DNA of 48,982 nucleotides from DATMRF01 sp035566435. GTDB taxonomy: Bacteria; Verrucomicrobiota; Verrucomicrobiia; Limisphaerales; UBA8199. Shown here piece after piece: positions 16,119 to 24,977 of the stretch. The notes under the pieces are model-generated. The model did not search any database. It was not told the DNA's origin and was given only the letters and a program-made list of their open reading frames with translations. The first letter of the stretch is position 1. Each line of letters begins with the position of its first letter. Position numbers and translations under genes: made by a program. The stretch spans positions 1-48,982 of the forward strand of contig DATMRF010000145.1 of NCBI GenBank assembly GCA_035566435.1, written 5' to 3'.

Positions 16119-16406
16119 ATGATCGCGACACTCACGGCGTACGATATCGGGGGAATGATGACTCACAGTGATACGCGGGTGTATCCGAACCTGTCACTAT
16201 TATGGGAACATATCGGGTGCCAACAAAACAACCGGAGGAGCGCACGAGTAAGAGTCCAGACGGATACCGGGGTCACGTACGAGGCACAATTCTCGCCTTG
16301 GACTCCAAACCGCAGATTTGTGCCGTCAAACCGATTCCGGCAGTTGTTAAGCGAGTGGTGCGCCAAAGTTGACCAGGCTAAGCAGGGCATTCCAGGGCTG
16401 CTCTGA
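16119..16406 (+). CDS. Small hypothetical protein, 95 aa
   Basis: A basic soluble peptide with no recognised domain. After residue 13 (MMTHSDTRVYPNLSLLWEHIG) the composition looks coding, with Trp, Phe and charged residues spread evenly (YEAQFSPWTPNRRFVPSNRF). The true start may be the ATG at 16119 or one at 16155/16158; none has a good ribosome-binding site. The 221 bases before it (15898-16118) contain GC-rich inverted repeats and no gene. It lies between two signalling genes, but nothing else ties it to them. It may be spurious. Confidence 0.4.
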   Translation: MIATLTAYDIGGMMTHSDTRVYPNLSLLWEHIGCQQNNRRSARVRVQTDTGVTYEAQFSPWTPNRRFVPSNRFRQLLSEWCAKVDQAKQGIPGLL

Positions 16407-16544
16407 GCCTATTCAGGGCTAAACCTCCCGGGCAGAGTCCAAGCCGTGGCCCTGGGAACGGAAAAGGCCGCCGGTTTGAGTTTCGACCGCAGGAAACGAC
16501 GCGGAACTGGTTGAATCAATCCGAGAGGTGTTCCAAGTTTACTC

Positions 16545-17636
16545 ATGCACAAGCCTCTGCAGGTACTACACTTGGAAGACCATCGCGAGGACGCTGAACT
16601 CGTCCAGGCGATGCTGCAGGTCCAAGGCGTCCCGTGCGTTATCACGTGGCGAAAGACGAAATCTGGATTCGAGGAGGCTTTGCGCGAACACAGGTTTGAT
16701 GTCATTCTTTCCGACTATACGATTCCCGGATTCGACGGCCTGGCGGCGCTGAAGTTTGCCCGCGAGAAAGCTCCGGACTGCCCGCTCATCTTTGTCTCCG
16801 GAACGCTGGGCGAAGAGGCAGCGATTGAGGCGCTTAAACGCGGCGCGACCGATTACGTCCTTAAGCATCGGCCGGCAAGGTTGGCTGAGGCGGTGCGGCG
16901 GGCGTTGCGGGAAGCTGCTGACAAAGTTGAACGCCGCCAGGCCGAAGCGGAAATCAAACGCTCGCAAGAGCAGTTGCGAGCCCTGGCGGCCCGGTTGCAA
17001 GCAGCGCGGGAAGAGGAACGGACCAGGATTTCGCGCGAGATGCACGATGGCCTCGGCGAGATGCTGACCCGGCTCGACGTGAACCTGGTTTTGATGCGAA
17101 AGCTGCTCGAACAACAAGGCGGGCAGCCGCAGTCTCCGGAACTGCTTGAAAAGGTCGCAGAGTCTCACTCGCTCGTTTCCGGAACGGCCGACCTGGTGCG
17201 TAACCTCTGCACCGAGTTGCGGCCGGCTGTCCTTGATGACCTCGGGCTGGTGCCCGCACTTGAATGGCAAGTGAGACAATTCCAGGCGCGCACAAACATC
17301 CGATGTGAAACCCGCTTCGAAGAGCCGGCGTTCATGAGAAACGAGCAGGCGACCTCAGTGTTCCGCATTTTTCAGGAAATCCTGACCAACGTCGCGCGAC
17401 ATTCCCAAGCGTCGAAGTTGCGCATCGCATTGGAAACCAGGGGAGGGGAGATCTTTCTCGAAGTTAAAGACAACGGCAGAGGCATGCGGCCGGAACAGAT
17501 GGCGGACTCCAAATCCCTCGGTCTGCTGGGAATGCGCGAGCGGGCCAGCCTCCTGGGCGGTGCCGTTCTCATCGACGGCCAGCCGGGCAAAGGGACCACG
17601 GTTTCGGTTCGAGTGCCGCTGGGAGCGCCCGCGTAA
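16545..17636 (+). CDS. REC-HisKA_3 histidine kinase (NarX/DesK class)
   Basis: A 363-aa soluble kinase. An N-terminal receiver (VLHLEDHREDAEL; Asp57 in LSDYTIPGFDG; Lys in YVLKH) is joined by a coiled coil (about 125-160) to a HisKA_3 dimerisation domain with His167 in EERTRISREMHDGLGEML. A HATPase_c domain follows (EILTNVARHS, VKDNGRGM, SLGLLGMRERA). This is the kinase class that drives LuxR-type regulators such as the one at 12995. Having the receiver at the amino end and no sensor domain suggests that it listens to another phosphorelay, possibly the kinases at 8149-12421. That wiring is inferred. It is preceded by 138 bases without a gene and followed by 162. Confidence 0.9.
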   Translation: MHKPLQVLHLEDHREDAELVQAMLQVQGVPCVITWRKTKSGFEEALREHRFDVILSDYTIPGFDGLAALKFAREKAPDCPLIFVSGTLGEEAAIEALKRGATDYVLKHRPARLAEAVRRALREAADKVERRQAEAEIKRSQEQLRALAARLQAAREEERTRISREMHDGLGEMLTRLDVNLVLMRKLLEQQGGQPQSPELLEKVAESHSLVSGTADLVRNLCTELRPAVLDDLGLVPALEWQVRQFQARTNIRCETRFEEPAFMRNEQATSVFRIFQEILTNVARHSQASKLRIALETRGGEIFLEVKDNGRGMRPEQMADSKSLGLLGMRERASLLGGAVLIDGQPGKGTTVSVRVPLGAPA

Positions 17637-17798
17637 GGACGCGAGGCCGTGCCGCTACACAGGAGTAAGGCAGCAGTTTGCCACCCCAGCCGGAATCCCT
17701 GGAACGGAGCGCAAAGGTGATGCGCCCCAGGGTTGATCACCGTTGCCTTTTGGTTTGACGGCCTCTCCCAATTCATCCAAATCTGAGCCGCAAGCACT

Positions 17799-17975
17799 AT
17801 GAACCCAAACCCATACGTGAATGCCTCGCCCTCGCCAATGGGGTCCCAGGAAGAGCAATCCTATTCACTGGTCCTCATATCCGGCTTGCTCACCACCGCC
17901 CTGGCCCTGTTTGGCGTTTACCTTCTCGACGTCAAGGTCGAGGACTTTCATATCATGGGCTGGTATGGTAATTAA
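17799..17975 (+). CDS. 58-aa putative membrane peptide
   Basis: The ATG at 17799 opens 58 codons ending TAA at 17973-17975, six bases before the phosphotransacetylase start. Residues 1-22 are polar (MNPNPYVNASPSPMGSQEEQ). Residues 23-43 form one hydrophobic segment (LVLISGLLTTALALFGVYLL), and a short acidic-aromatic tail (VKVEDFHIMGWYGN) follows. Codon use resembles the neighbours, and the hydrophobic pattern is not a shadow of any other gene. It looks like the first transmembrane helix of a larger membrane protein whose remainder is missing here, or a genuine one-helix peptide. No function is proposed. Cotranscription with pta is likely given the spacing. Confidence 0.5.
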   Translation: MNPNPYVNASPSPMGSQEEQSYSLVLISGLLTTALALFGVYLLDVKVEDFHIMGWYGN

Positions 17976-17981
17976 CCCCCC

Positions 17982-19052
17982 ATGCGATTCATCGGCGGTG
18001 TCATCGAGAAGCTGCAGCGGCATCCGAAACGGATCGTGTTCCCGGAGGGGACCGAGCCGCGCGTGCTTCAAGCCGCCCGCCAATACTATTCGTTGCGGCT
18101 GGGTGCGCCGATTCTTTTGGGTGACCGCACCCGGATTAAGGACATTGCCGCTGCGGTGAACATCTCGCTGGAGGGAATTCGCATTATCAACCCCGGCGAG
18201 AGCGAGGATCTGGACAATTTCTCGCGCCGCTTTGAGGTCTTGCGCCGCTACAAAGGGATGAAGAACTTCGAAGCGCGCGACGCGATGCTACAGCCGAATT
18301 ATTTCGGCACGATGATGGTCGCTATGCACCAGGCCGACGGCTTTGTGTCGGGCACCAACCAAACCGTCGGCAGCGTCCTACGCCCGCTGTTTCAAATCAT
18401 CAAGGTCGCGCCGGAGACCACCACCGCTTCCAGTTGCCTCGTGATGGAGGTCGAGGACTCCCGCTACGGCCATGACGGGGTGCTGTTTATGGCTGATTGC
18501 GGGGTCATCCCGGAGCCGACGGTGGAGCAATTGGCCGACATCGCTGTTTCCACAGCGCAGTTAGCTCGGCACTTGCTCGGAGTGATGCCCAGGGTGGCCT
18601 TGCTCTCGTTCTCGACTAAAGGCGGCTCGCGCCATCCGTCGATAGGCCGCATCCAGGCCGCAGCCGCCCTGGCTGAGAAGAAGGCCGGCAAGAAAGGACT
18701 CGAAGCTGTTTTTGACGGCGAGTTGCAGGTGGACACGGCCCTAGTGCCTGAAATCGCCAGGGTAAAATCGCCCGAGGGAAGGATCGTTGGCAATGCCAAC
18801 GTGCTTATTTTTCCGGACCTTAATTCCGGTAACATCGCCAGCAAGTTGGTGCGTCACCTGGCTCGTGCCAATGCCTACGGACAGTTGCTGCTGGGGTTGG
18901 ACCGGCCGGCCGCCGATGTTTCGCGCGGTTCCAGTGCGCATGACATCCTCGGCGTCGCCGCCATCGTCGGGGTGCAGGCGGTCGATTATCACGTGCTGTA
19001 CCCTGGCGCCGGCGCCAAACTGCCCGGAGACGAAGAGACGGCGCCCGCTTGA
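17982..19052 (+). CDS. pta: Phosphate acetyltransferase
   Basis: A 356-aa PTA_PTB-family enzyme that converts acetyl-CoA plus phosphate to acetyl phosphate plus CoA. Recognisable blocks are RIVFPEGTEPRVLQAA at the N-terminus, ADGFVSGTNQTVGSVLRP, LFMADCGVIPEPTVEQLADIA, MLSFSTKGS-like ALLSFSTKGGSRHP, DGELQVDTALVPEIA and ANVLIFPDLNSGNIASKLVRHL. The length equals that of the short, single-domain Pta class. No acetate kinase gene lies in the window, so the partner that makes ATP or acetate is elsewhere. Acetyl phosphate could also feed the many receiver domains encoded just upstream, which is speculation. hisC follows after 34 bases in the same direction. Confidence 0.92.
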   Translation: MRFIGGVIEKLQRHPKRIVFPEGTEPRVLQAARQYYSLRLGAPILLGDRTRIKDIAAAVNISLEGIRIINPGESEDLDNFSRRFEVLRRYKGMKNFEARDAMLQPNYFGTMMVAMHQADGFVSGTNQTVGSVLRPLFQIIKVAPETTTASSCLVMEVEDSRYGHDGVLFMADCGVIPEPTVEQLADIAVSTAQLARHLLGVMPRVALLSFSTKGGSRHPSIGRIQAAAALAEKKAGKKGLEAVFDGELQVDTALVPEIARVKSPEGRIVGNANVLIFPDLNSGNIASKLVRHLARANAYGQLLLGLDRPAADVSRGSSAHDILGVAAIVGVQAVDYHVLYPGAGAKLPGDEETAPA

Positions 19053-19086
19053 GGCTGTCCTGGAATTAACACCACGCGCGCGTAAC

Positions 19087-20241
19087 ATGCTCCCCTTCTC
19101 CACAAACCCCGCTCTCGCAACGCTGCCCGTCTATCAGCCTGGCCGTCCGATTGAGGAAGTCGCACGTGAACTCGGGTTGCCCGCCGACGCCATCATCAAG
19201 CTGGCTTCGAACGAAAATCCGATCGGCCCTTCGCGGCTGGCGCTCGCCGCGATGCGCAAAGCCCTGACCCAGGTGAATCTTTACCCCGACGGCAGCGCTT
19301 TCTACCTGAAGCAAAAGCTCGCGGCCAGGCTGGGCGTTTCGCCGGCTCATCTCCTGCTCGGCAACGGCTCCAACGAAGTTCTCGAAATCCTCGGCCATGC
19401 TTTGTTAGCGCCTCCGGCCGGAGAGATAGCCCAGACTGGCTCCGGTTCAGCCGCCGCCGCGGTCGAGGTCGTCGTATCCCAATACTGCTTCGCCGTCTAT
19501 CCTATCGTCACGGCGCTCTTCGGCGCGAGGGTGGTGGTCGTGCCGGCGAGGAACTACGGCCACGACCTCGAAGCGATGCTCGCCGCCATCACCGCCGGAA
19601 CCAGGATCGTGTTCGTTGCCAACCCGAACAATCCGACCGGGACAACCGTTCCGCGGGAAGACCTGGCGCGTTTCATCCAGGCTGTGCCTGAGCGTGTCGT
19701 CATCGCCCTGGATGAAGCTTACGTTGAATTCCTGGCTAAGCCGTTAGAGCTGGTGTCGGAGGTCCGTGAGGGGCGCAAACCCAATCTCCTGCTGATGCGC
19801 ACATTTTCCAAAATCTACGGGCTCGCAGGCGTGCGCCTCGGCTACGGTATCGGCCATCCTGGGTTCATCTCCGAGTTGGAGAAGGTCCGGCAGCCGTTTA
19901 ACATCAATGCGGTCGCCCAGGCGGGCGCGCTCGCCGCTCTCGACGACACCGCTCACGCGGAACGGACCCGCCGCAACAATCAGCGCGGGCTTAAGTTTTA
20001 TGCGCGGGCTTTTCACGGCCTGGGTCTCGAATTCATCACCTCCTCCGCCAATTTTATCCTCGTGCGTGTCGGCGACGGCCAGCGCGTGTTCGGCGAAATG
20101 CAGAGACTGGGCGTCATTGTGCGGCCCATGGGTGGCTACCAATTGCCCGAGTGGATCCGGATTTCCGTCGGAACACCAAAGCAAAACCAGAGGTGCATGG
20201 ACGCCTTGAAGCAAGCCCTGGGCAAGGCAGTTTTTGGTTGA
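19087..20241 (+). CDS. hisC: Histidinol-phosphate aminotransferase
   Basis: A 384-aa fold-type I PLP enzyme for the transamination of imidazole-acetol phosphate in histidine synthesis. Motifs are LASNENPIGPS, YPDGSAFYLKQKLA, LLGNGSNEVLEIL, FVANPNNPTGT, IALDEAYVEF and the PLP lysine Lys242 in RTFSKIYGLAGVRLGYG. The ATG at 19087 gives the family-typical N-terminus; the open frame extends upstream only inside pta. An insertion of about 18 residues rich in Ala, Gly and Ser (around residues 108-126) interrupts the usual transition from ALLAPP to VVVSQYCFAVYP. It may form a surface loop. No other his gene is near, so it may also serve aromatic or other aminotransfer. Confidence 0.92.
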   Translation: MLPFSTNPALATLPVYQPGRPIEEVARELGLPADAIIKLASNENPIGPSRLALAAMRKALTQVNLYPDGSAFYLKQKLAARLGVSPAHLLLGNGSNEVLEILGHALLAPPAGEIAQTGSGSAAAAVEVVVSQYCFAVYPIVTALFGARVVVVPARNYGHDLEAMLAAITAGTRIVFVANPNNPTGTTVPREDLARFIQAVPERVVIALDEAYVEFLAKPLELVSEVREGRKPNLLLMRTFSKIYGLAGVRLGYGIGHPGFISELEKVRQPFNINAVAQAGALAALDDTAHAERTRRNNQRGLKFYARAFHGLGLEFITSSANFILVRVGDGQRVFGEMQRLGVIVRPMGGYQLPEWIRISVGTPKQNQRCMDALKQALGKAVFG

Positions 20242-20299
20242 AACGCGGGCGAAGCCGCATACACATTGGCGGGGCTTTGATTAAATTTATCGACCTGAC

Positions 20300-21580
20300 G
20301 TGAAACTGACCGACCTGCGCGGCATCCTGCAGTATATTCCGCAATTCCGGGAGCGGACCTTCGTCATCAGCATCGATGGCGCCATCGTCACGAACGAGAA
20401 CTTCGGGAATATCGTGATGGATATCGCCGTGCTGCGCTCGCTGAACATTCGCCTCGTGCTAGTTCATGGCGCCTCGGCGCAGATTAAAACGCTGGCCGAC
20501 GAGCAGGGCGTGACCCCCACGAACCTGGACGGCAGCGGGCTGACCGATGAAGCGACACTGAAGCTGGCCCTGACGGCGGCCAACCGGCTGACGCACGAAA
20601 TTCTCGAAGGCCTTTCGGCCAACGATCTGAGGGCCGCTTCCAGCAACGCCATCATCGCCCACCCGCTGGGCATCCTGCACGGAGTGGACCACTTGCTGAC
20701 CGGCAAGGTCGAGCGGGTTGATGTCGAGCTGTGCCAGAAACTGCTCGATAACGGCATCATCCCGGTGCTGCCGCCGTTGGGTTTCGATGGCGATGGGAAG
20801 ACCTACCGCGTGAATTCCGACAGCATCGCCCTCGCCGTCGCGGAGGCCCTCAAGGCCGTCAAGCTCATGTTCATCACCACGCAGGAAGGAATCCTCGTGG
20901 GCGATCACGTCATCCGGCAGATGCCGGTCGCGGACCTGGAAACAGTGCTCGCCATGCAACGAGCCGAGGTGCATCCAGCGCTGGTATCGAAAGCCATTCA
21001 CGCCGTCGCCGCCTGCAAAGCCGGAGTACCGCGCGTCCACGTCATCAACGGGTTGCTCGAGGAAGGGTTGCTGGCCGAAGTCTTCACCAATGAAGGGGTT
21101 GGCACGCTCATCTACGCGAACGAATTCCAGCAGATTCGCCGCGCGCTCAAAAAGGACGTCCGCAGCATCCTGAACCTCACCAAGCCGTCGGTCGCCACGG
21201 AGGAACTGGTGAAGCGAACCCGCGCCAGCGTCGAGAAGCAACTTGCGGATTATTATATTTTCGAGATCGACAAGAACCCGGTGGCCTGTATCGCGCTGCA
21301 CACTTTTCCCGAGCAAAAAAAAGGTGAGCTGGCCTGCCTGTATGTCAGCCCCGCTCACGAAAACCAGGGGATTGGCCGCAAGCTGATCCAGTTTGTGGAG
21401 AACAAGGCCCGCGACCTGGGCTTTGATGAACTCCTTACCCTCTCCACGCAGGCGTTCACTTATTTCCAATCCAAAGGCGGTTTCACTGAAGGTTCGCCTG
21501 ACGACCTGCCGCCTCAACGGCGGGAAAGATACGAGCAAAGCGGACGCAACTCCAAGGTGCTCGTCAAGAAGCTAAAGTAG
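20300..21580 (+). CDS. argA: Amino-acid N-acetyltransferase (N-acetylglutamate synthase), ArgA type
   Basis: A 426-aa two-domain protein: an amino-acid-kinase fold (about 1-285; FVISIDGAIVTN, LVLVHGAS, GIIPVLPPLGFDGDGKTYRVNSD in parts, AVAEALKAVKLMFIT) and a C-terminal GNAT acetyltransferase (about 290-425; ACLYVSPAHENQGIGRKLIQFVE with the acetyl-CoA loop Q-G-I-G-R). This is the ArgA architecture, in which the kinase-like domain is regulatory and binds arginine, and the GNAT domain makes N-acetylglutamate from acetyl-CoA and glutamate. The start is a GTG at 20300, and MKLTDLRGILQYIPQFRERTFV matches the family opening. It follows hisC by 58 bases. The N-terminal FVISIDG replaces the usual FVIxFGG, so regulation might differ. 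Confidence 0.9.
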   Translation: MKLTDLRGILQYIPQFRERTFVISIDGAIVTNENFGNIVMDIAVLRSLNIRLVLVHGASAQIKTLADEQGVTPTNLDGSGLTDEATLKLALTAANRLTHEILEGLSANDLRAASSNAIIAHPLGILHGVDHLLTGKVERVDVELCQKLLDNGIIPVLPPLGFDGDGKTYRVNSDSIALAVAEALKAVKLMFITTQEGILVGDHVIRQMPVADLETVLAMQRAEVHPALVSKAIHAVAACKAGVPRVHVINGLLEEGLLAEVFTNEGVGTLIYANEFQQIRRALKKDVRSILNLTKPSVATEELVKRTRASVEKQLADYYIFEIDKNPVACIALHTFPEQKKGELACLYVSPAHENQGIGRKLIQFVENKARDLGFDELLTLSTQAFTYFQSKGGFTEGSPDDLPPQRRERYEQSGRNSKVLVKKLK

Positions 21581-21639
21581 TTGAACTGGACCTCACTCGG
21601 GGATTGCCGTACCCTGCGCCGGTCGCAACACTTTGAGCC

Positions 21640-23013
21640 ATGGTCCCGGCGACCACCACTTTCATCCTCTTTTTCGGCCTCTGTGCCGGCATGGTGGCCG
21701 CCGCGTGGGTGCTGACTTTGCGCCTTACCCCCGAGCGGAAACGAGGAAGAATCGCTCGCTGGCTGCTCTCCTGGTCGCTGAAAGGACTGGTCGCGCCTCT
21801 AACGATCTGGGCCCTGATGAACGTGGGGATTTCGTGGAACCTCCAGCCTTTCATGCCGGAAGTACAGGTGGCCCAGAACAGCGGCGTCGGCTGGGCGCCG
21901 GAGTTTCTGCACGTGCTGGCCAACGGCCTCTTCATCCTGAGCTCGTATTGGATGACGGCGACGCTGGCCTGGGTGCTGGTCAGCGCCGGCCGAGCGATGG
22001 ACGGCGAGCCGCGCAAAGATTTCAAAGCATTGTGCCGGATTTGCGCCCTGGGACTGAGCATTCCCGCACTCGTCCTGCTGCTGCTCGGGGGCTGGCTCAT
22101 GCTCGGCGTGGCGGGCGCGCTCTTGCTGGTCCCGATGGCAGGCTACGCTCCGGCGCTGCTGAACCCGCAAAAACTGCCGCCGATGTACGCCCGCGCGGTC
22201 GCGCGGATGAAATTCGGCAAATACAACGAAGCCGAGTTGGAAATTATTCGTGAGCTGGAAAAGTGTGAGGACGATTTTGAGGGCTGGATGATGCTGGCTG
22301 GACTTTACGCCGATCACTTTCATGACCTGGCCGAAGCCGAACGCACCGTCCTGGAAATCTGCGATCAACCTCGCATCACTCCGACACAGCTCTCCATCGC
22401 TTTGCACCGGCTGGCCGACTGGCACCTGAAACTGGGCGGCAATCCCGCTGCCGCCCACCGGTCTTTGCAAATCGTGTGCGACCGGCTCCGGGGCTCGCAT
22501 CTGGCCCGCATGGCCGGGCTGCGCATAAACCAACTGCCGCGAACAGCCGAAGATCTGCGCGAACAGCAAAGCGTCAAACCCATTCCGCTGCCGGCGCTGG
22601 GAGATCGCCTTGATGAGCCGTCCGTCCCTGCCGAGGGCCTCGACCGGACCAAGGCCGCCCACGCGGCAAACGCCTGCGTGGAACGACTCAAGCAGGAGCC
22701 GAACAATGTCCCGGCCCGCGAGCGCCTGGCGCGGCTCTTCGCCGAAGGCCTCGAACGGGCGGACCTTGGCCTGGAGCAAATAGGACTTCTGCTCGACATG
22801 CCCGGCCAGCCCGAGAACCGGCGGGCCGAATGGCTCGGACTGATGGGGGCGTGGCAAATTCGGTATCAACACGACCTCGACGCTGGCCGTAGACTGCTTG
22901 AGCGCCTGATCCAGGAGTACCCTGAGAGCCCGCAAGCCTTCGCCGCCCGGCGCCGCCTGAGGTTGTTGGAGGCGCCAAGCCAACAGCGCCTCGGGGACGA
23001 ACCGAGCCAATGA
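21640..23013 (+). CDS. Membrane protein with cytoplasmic tetratricopeptide repeats
   Basis: 457 aa. Four to five hydrophobic segments occupy about residues 5-168 (TFILFFGLCAGMVAAAWVL; LANGLFILSSYWMTATLAWVLV; LGLSIPALVLLLLGGWLML; LGVAGALLLVPMAGY). A long TPR-like helical region follows (about 185-445; EAELEIIRELEKCEDDFEGWMMLAGLYADHF; ALHRLADWHLKLGGNPAAAHRSL; ARERLARLFAEGLERADL). TPR units mediate protein contacts. It is located directly upstream of the pilM cluster, with 212 bases and a separate promoter between, so a role in pilus assembly or membrane scaffolding is possible but unproven. The C-terminus ends in a disordered Gln/Arg-rich tail. Confidence 0.75.
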   Translation: MVPATTTFILFFGLCAGMVAAAWVLTLRLTPERKRGRIARWLLSWSLKGLVAPLTIWALMNVGISWNLQPFMPEVQVAQNSGVGWAPEFLHVLANGLFILSSYWMTATLAWVLVSAGRAMDGEPRKDFKALCRICALGLSIPALVLLLLGGWLMLGVAGALLLVPMAGYAPALLNPQKLPPMYARAVARMKFGKYNEAELEIIRELEKCEDDFEGWMMLAGLYADHFHDLAEAERTVLEICDQPRITPTQLSIALHRLADWHLKLGGNPAAAHRSLQIVCDRLRGSHLARMAGLRINQLPRTAEDLREQQSVKPIPLPALGDRLDEPSVPAEGLDRTKAAHAANACVERLKQEPNNVPARERLARLFAEGLERADLGLEQIGLLLDMPGQPENRRAEWLGLMGAWQIRYQHDLDAGRRLLERLIQEYPESPQAFAARRRLRLLEAPSQQRLGDEPSQ

Positions 23014-23018
23014 GCCGG

Positions 23019-23048
23019 CAAGGCATTTCCTAGGCAGTTCCTGCCTTG
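23019..23048 (+). terminator. Stem-loop after the TPR gene
   Basis: CAAGGCA (23019-23025) pairs with TGCCTTG (23042-23048), starting six bases after the stop at 23013. A competing, tighter stem AGGCAG-ttc-CTGCCT lies at 23032-23046. No T tract follows, so it is a weak terminator candidate or an alternating RNA structure. Confidence 0.3.
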
Positions 23049-23144
23049 GGTTGAGACATAGGAGAACCCTCCAAAACGGTCAGAGGTTGAAAATGGCCGA
23101 GAACAGCCGGGAAAAATGACGAGCCGAACCCGGCACGCGAGATT

Positions 23145-23160
23145 TGGCGCACAGGTTGCT
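23145..23160 (+). promoter_or_regulatory. Sigma-54 (RpoN) promoter candidate for pilM
   Basis: TGGCGC-ACAGG-TTGCT has the invariant GG (23146-23147) and GC (23158-23159) exactly ten bases apart and matches TGGCAC-N5-TTGCW at all but one defined position. Transcription would start near 23171, 55 bases before the pilM ATG. CTGACA-TCG-TGTCAG, a perfect palindrome at 23174-23188, sits at the start of the predicted leader. Such promoters need an enhancer-binding ATPase. Confidence 0.6.
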
Positions 23161-23225
23161 GTCTGGAGCGTGACTGACATCGTGTCAGAGTTAGTGAACT
23201 CAGGAAACGAAAAGAGACAGCGACT

Positions 23226-24299
23226 ATGGCATGGCCATTTTTAAACGGCGCGTCCAGAAACCGGGACCAGTTGCTCTCGATTGATTTGGGCGGACGAACG
23301 ACCAAAGCGGTGCACCTGCACCGCAAAGGCGACCGGTTTGTACTCTCACAATACGCGTTGCTGGACGCGCCTATTTACGAGAAGAATCTTTCGGCGGACT
23401 TGCTGGCCGAACACCTGAAGAACGTTTGCCAGGCGCTGGACGGCAAGCCGCGGGCCGTAAGCCTGGCCATCGGGGTCAACGATTCCATCGTGCGGCACGC
23501 CGACCTGCCGCAGATGCCGATCAACGACATGCGCCAGGTCCTTAAGAACAACACCAAGAACTACCTGCAGCAGGATTTGCCCGGACACGTATTCGACTGC
23601 TTTATCATCCCGCCACGCGCGACGCCCAAGGCCGCCGAAAAACCCAAGCTGGGCGGCGGCAGCCCGAAATTCCGGGTACTGGTCGCAGGGGCGAAAAAGC
23701 AGCTCATCGAAGACCTGCAAACCGCGATCAAAAACAGCGGGTTGGTCGCCGATCATATCCTGCCGGGACTGCTCGGGCCTGTCAACGCCTTCGAACTCGC
23801 GATGCCCGAAGTGTTTGGACGCGAAGTGATTGCCCTGGTGGACATAGGCTTCAAGAACACGAGCATCTGCCTCTTGCAGGAAGGGGAGTTGATTCTGAGC
23901 CGCGTAGTCGCTATTGGCGGTGACAGGCTCACCCATGGCCTCGCTGAGTCGCTCGGCATTAGCTACGCTGAAGCGGAGGGCATTAAAGTCGGCATGCCCA
24001 CCGAGGTCCAATCCAATCTGGAAACGCTCGTCCTGCCGCTGGGCCGGGAGCTGCGCGCCTCTATCGATTTCTTCGAGCACCAGCAGGACAAAACCGTGAG
24101 CCAGGTCTTTATCAGCGGCGCGTCCGCGCGCTCGGACTTCCTGGTTCAGATGCTGCAGACCGAACTAATGGCCGAGTGCAAGCCGTGGAACCCGTTGAGT
24201 TTTGTCGAGGTGTCGCTCCCGCCGCAACAGGCTGCGGAAGTGGACCATGTGGCGCCGCAGTTGGCGGTGGCAGTGGGTACCGGCGTGGCCGCATTTTAA
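23226..24299 (+). CDS. pilM: Type IV pilus assembly protein PilM-like ATPase
   Basis: A 357-aa actin-like cytoplasmic protein. The first ATP-binding loop is LLSIDLGGRTTKAVHLHR and the phosphate-2 motif is IALVDIGFKNTSICLL. An adenosine-side motif appears as VFISGASARSDFLVQML. PilM forms the cytoplasmic ring that connects the PilNO inner-membrane complex to the assembly ATPase. It heads a tight run: pilN starts 7 bases after its stop, pilO overlaps pilN and pilP follows. A proline/lysine linker (about residues 125-140; PRATPKAAEKPKLGGG) seems longer than usual. The start ATG follows GAAAAGAGACAGCGACT, which is purine-rich. Upstream is a sigma-54-type promoter. The cluster lacks PilB, PilT and PilC-adjacent genes. 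Confidence 0.88.
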   Translation: MAWPFLNGASRNRDQLLSIDLGGRTTKAVHLHRKGDRFVLSQYALLDAPIYEKNLSADLLAEHLKNVCQALDGKPRAVSLAIGVNDSIVRHADLPQMPINDMRQVLKNNTKNYLQQDLPGHVFDCFIIPPRATPKAAEKPKLGGGSPKFRVLVAGAKKQLIEDLQTAIKNSGLVADHILPGLLGPVNAFELAMPEVFGREVIALVDIGFKNTSICLLQEGELILSRVVAIGGDRLTHGLAESLGISYAEAEGIKVGMPTEVQSNLETLVLPLGRELRASIDFFEHQQDKTVSQVFISGASARSDFLVQMLQTELMAECKPWNPLSFVEVSLPPQQAAEVDHVAPQLAVAVGTGVAAF

Positions 24300-24305
24300 G
24301 GACCT

Positions 24306-24977
24306 ATGCCAATTCGAATTAATTTGCTTGCTGAAGCCCGCGCGCTCGAGGACTTGCGCCGCCGGGACCCAGTCAAACGCGCAACTTTGGTGGGACTTCT
24401 CCTTGTGATCGCCCTCGCCGCGTTCAGCAGTTGGCTGCAACTACAGGTGATGATGGTCAGAGGTGAGGTCACCAGGGTCGAAGGACAGATTGCCACCCGC
24501 AGCAAGGAGTTTCAACAGGTGCTGGACGACCAGCGGAACCTGGCCGACGCCACCCGCCGCCTGGGCATGCTGCACCAGCTGGCCACCAACCGGCTTTTGT
24601 ATGGCACCCTGCTCAATGCGCTTCAACAGACCATCATCGACGACGTGCAGCTTACAAAATTCCGCACCGAGCAAACGTATGTTCTCAGTGAGGGCGTTAA
24701 GCCCAAAACCAACGCCGACAACCGCGTCATTCCCGGCCGGCCGGCCAGTGTCACTGAAAAGGTTGTCCTTTCGCTTGAAGCCAAGGACAGCGGCCCCAAT
24801 CCGGGCGACCAGGTGAATAAGTTCAAGCAGACGATGGCCGACTTTGCCTACTTTCGCGGAATCCTGGGAAAAACCAATGAGTTCAGGTTGACCAGCCTTT
24901 CGCCGCCCCAGGCGCTCGACGGCAAGCCCTTTGTACAGTTCGGCCTTGAATGTCGTTATCCGGAGAAGACGCGATGA
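24306..24977 (+). CDS. pilN: PilN-like pilus assembly membrane protein
   Basis: A 223-aa bitopic inner-membrane protein. A short cytoplasmic N-terminus (MPIRINLLAEARALEDLRRR) carries the INLL signature by which PilN binds PilM. One transmembrane helix is at about residues 28-50 (LVGLLLVIALAAFSSWLQL), then a periplasmic coiled coil (VTRVEGQIATRSKEFQQVL) and an alpha/beta domain. It would dimerise with PilO. The sequence is more divergent than PilM, so the call rests on topology, the INLL motif and position between pilM and pilO. It ends in ATGA overlapping the next start. Confidence 0.78.
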   Translation: MPIRINLLAEARALEDLRRRDPVKRATLVGLLLVIALAAFSSWLQLQVMMVRGEVTRVEGQIATRSKEFQQVLDDQRNLADATRRLGMLHQLATNRLLYGTLLNALQQTIIDDVQLTKFRTEQTYVLSEGVKPKTNADNRVIPGRPASVTEKVVLSLEAKDSGPNPGDQVNKFKQTMADFAYFRGILGKTNEFRLTSLSPPQALDGKPFVQFGLECRYPEKTR

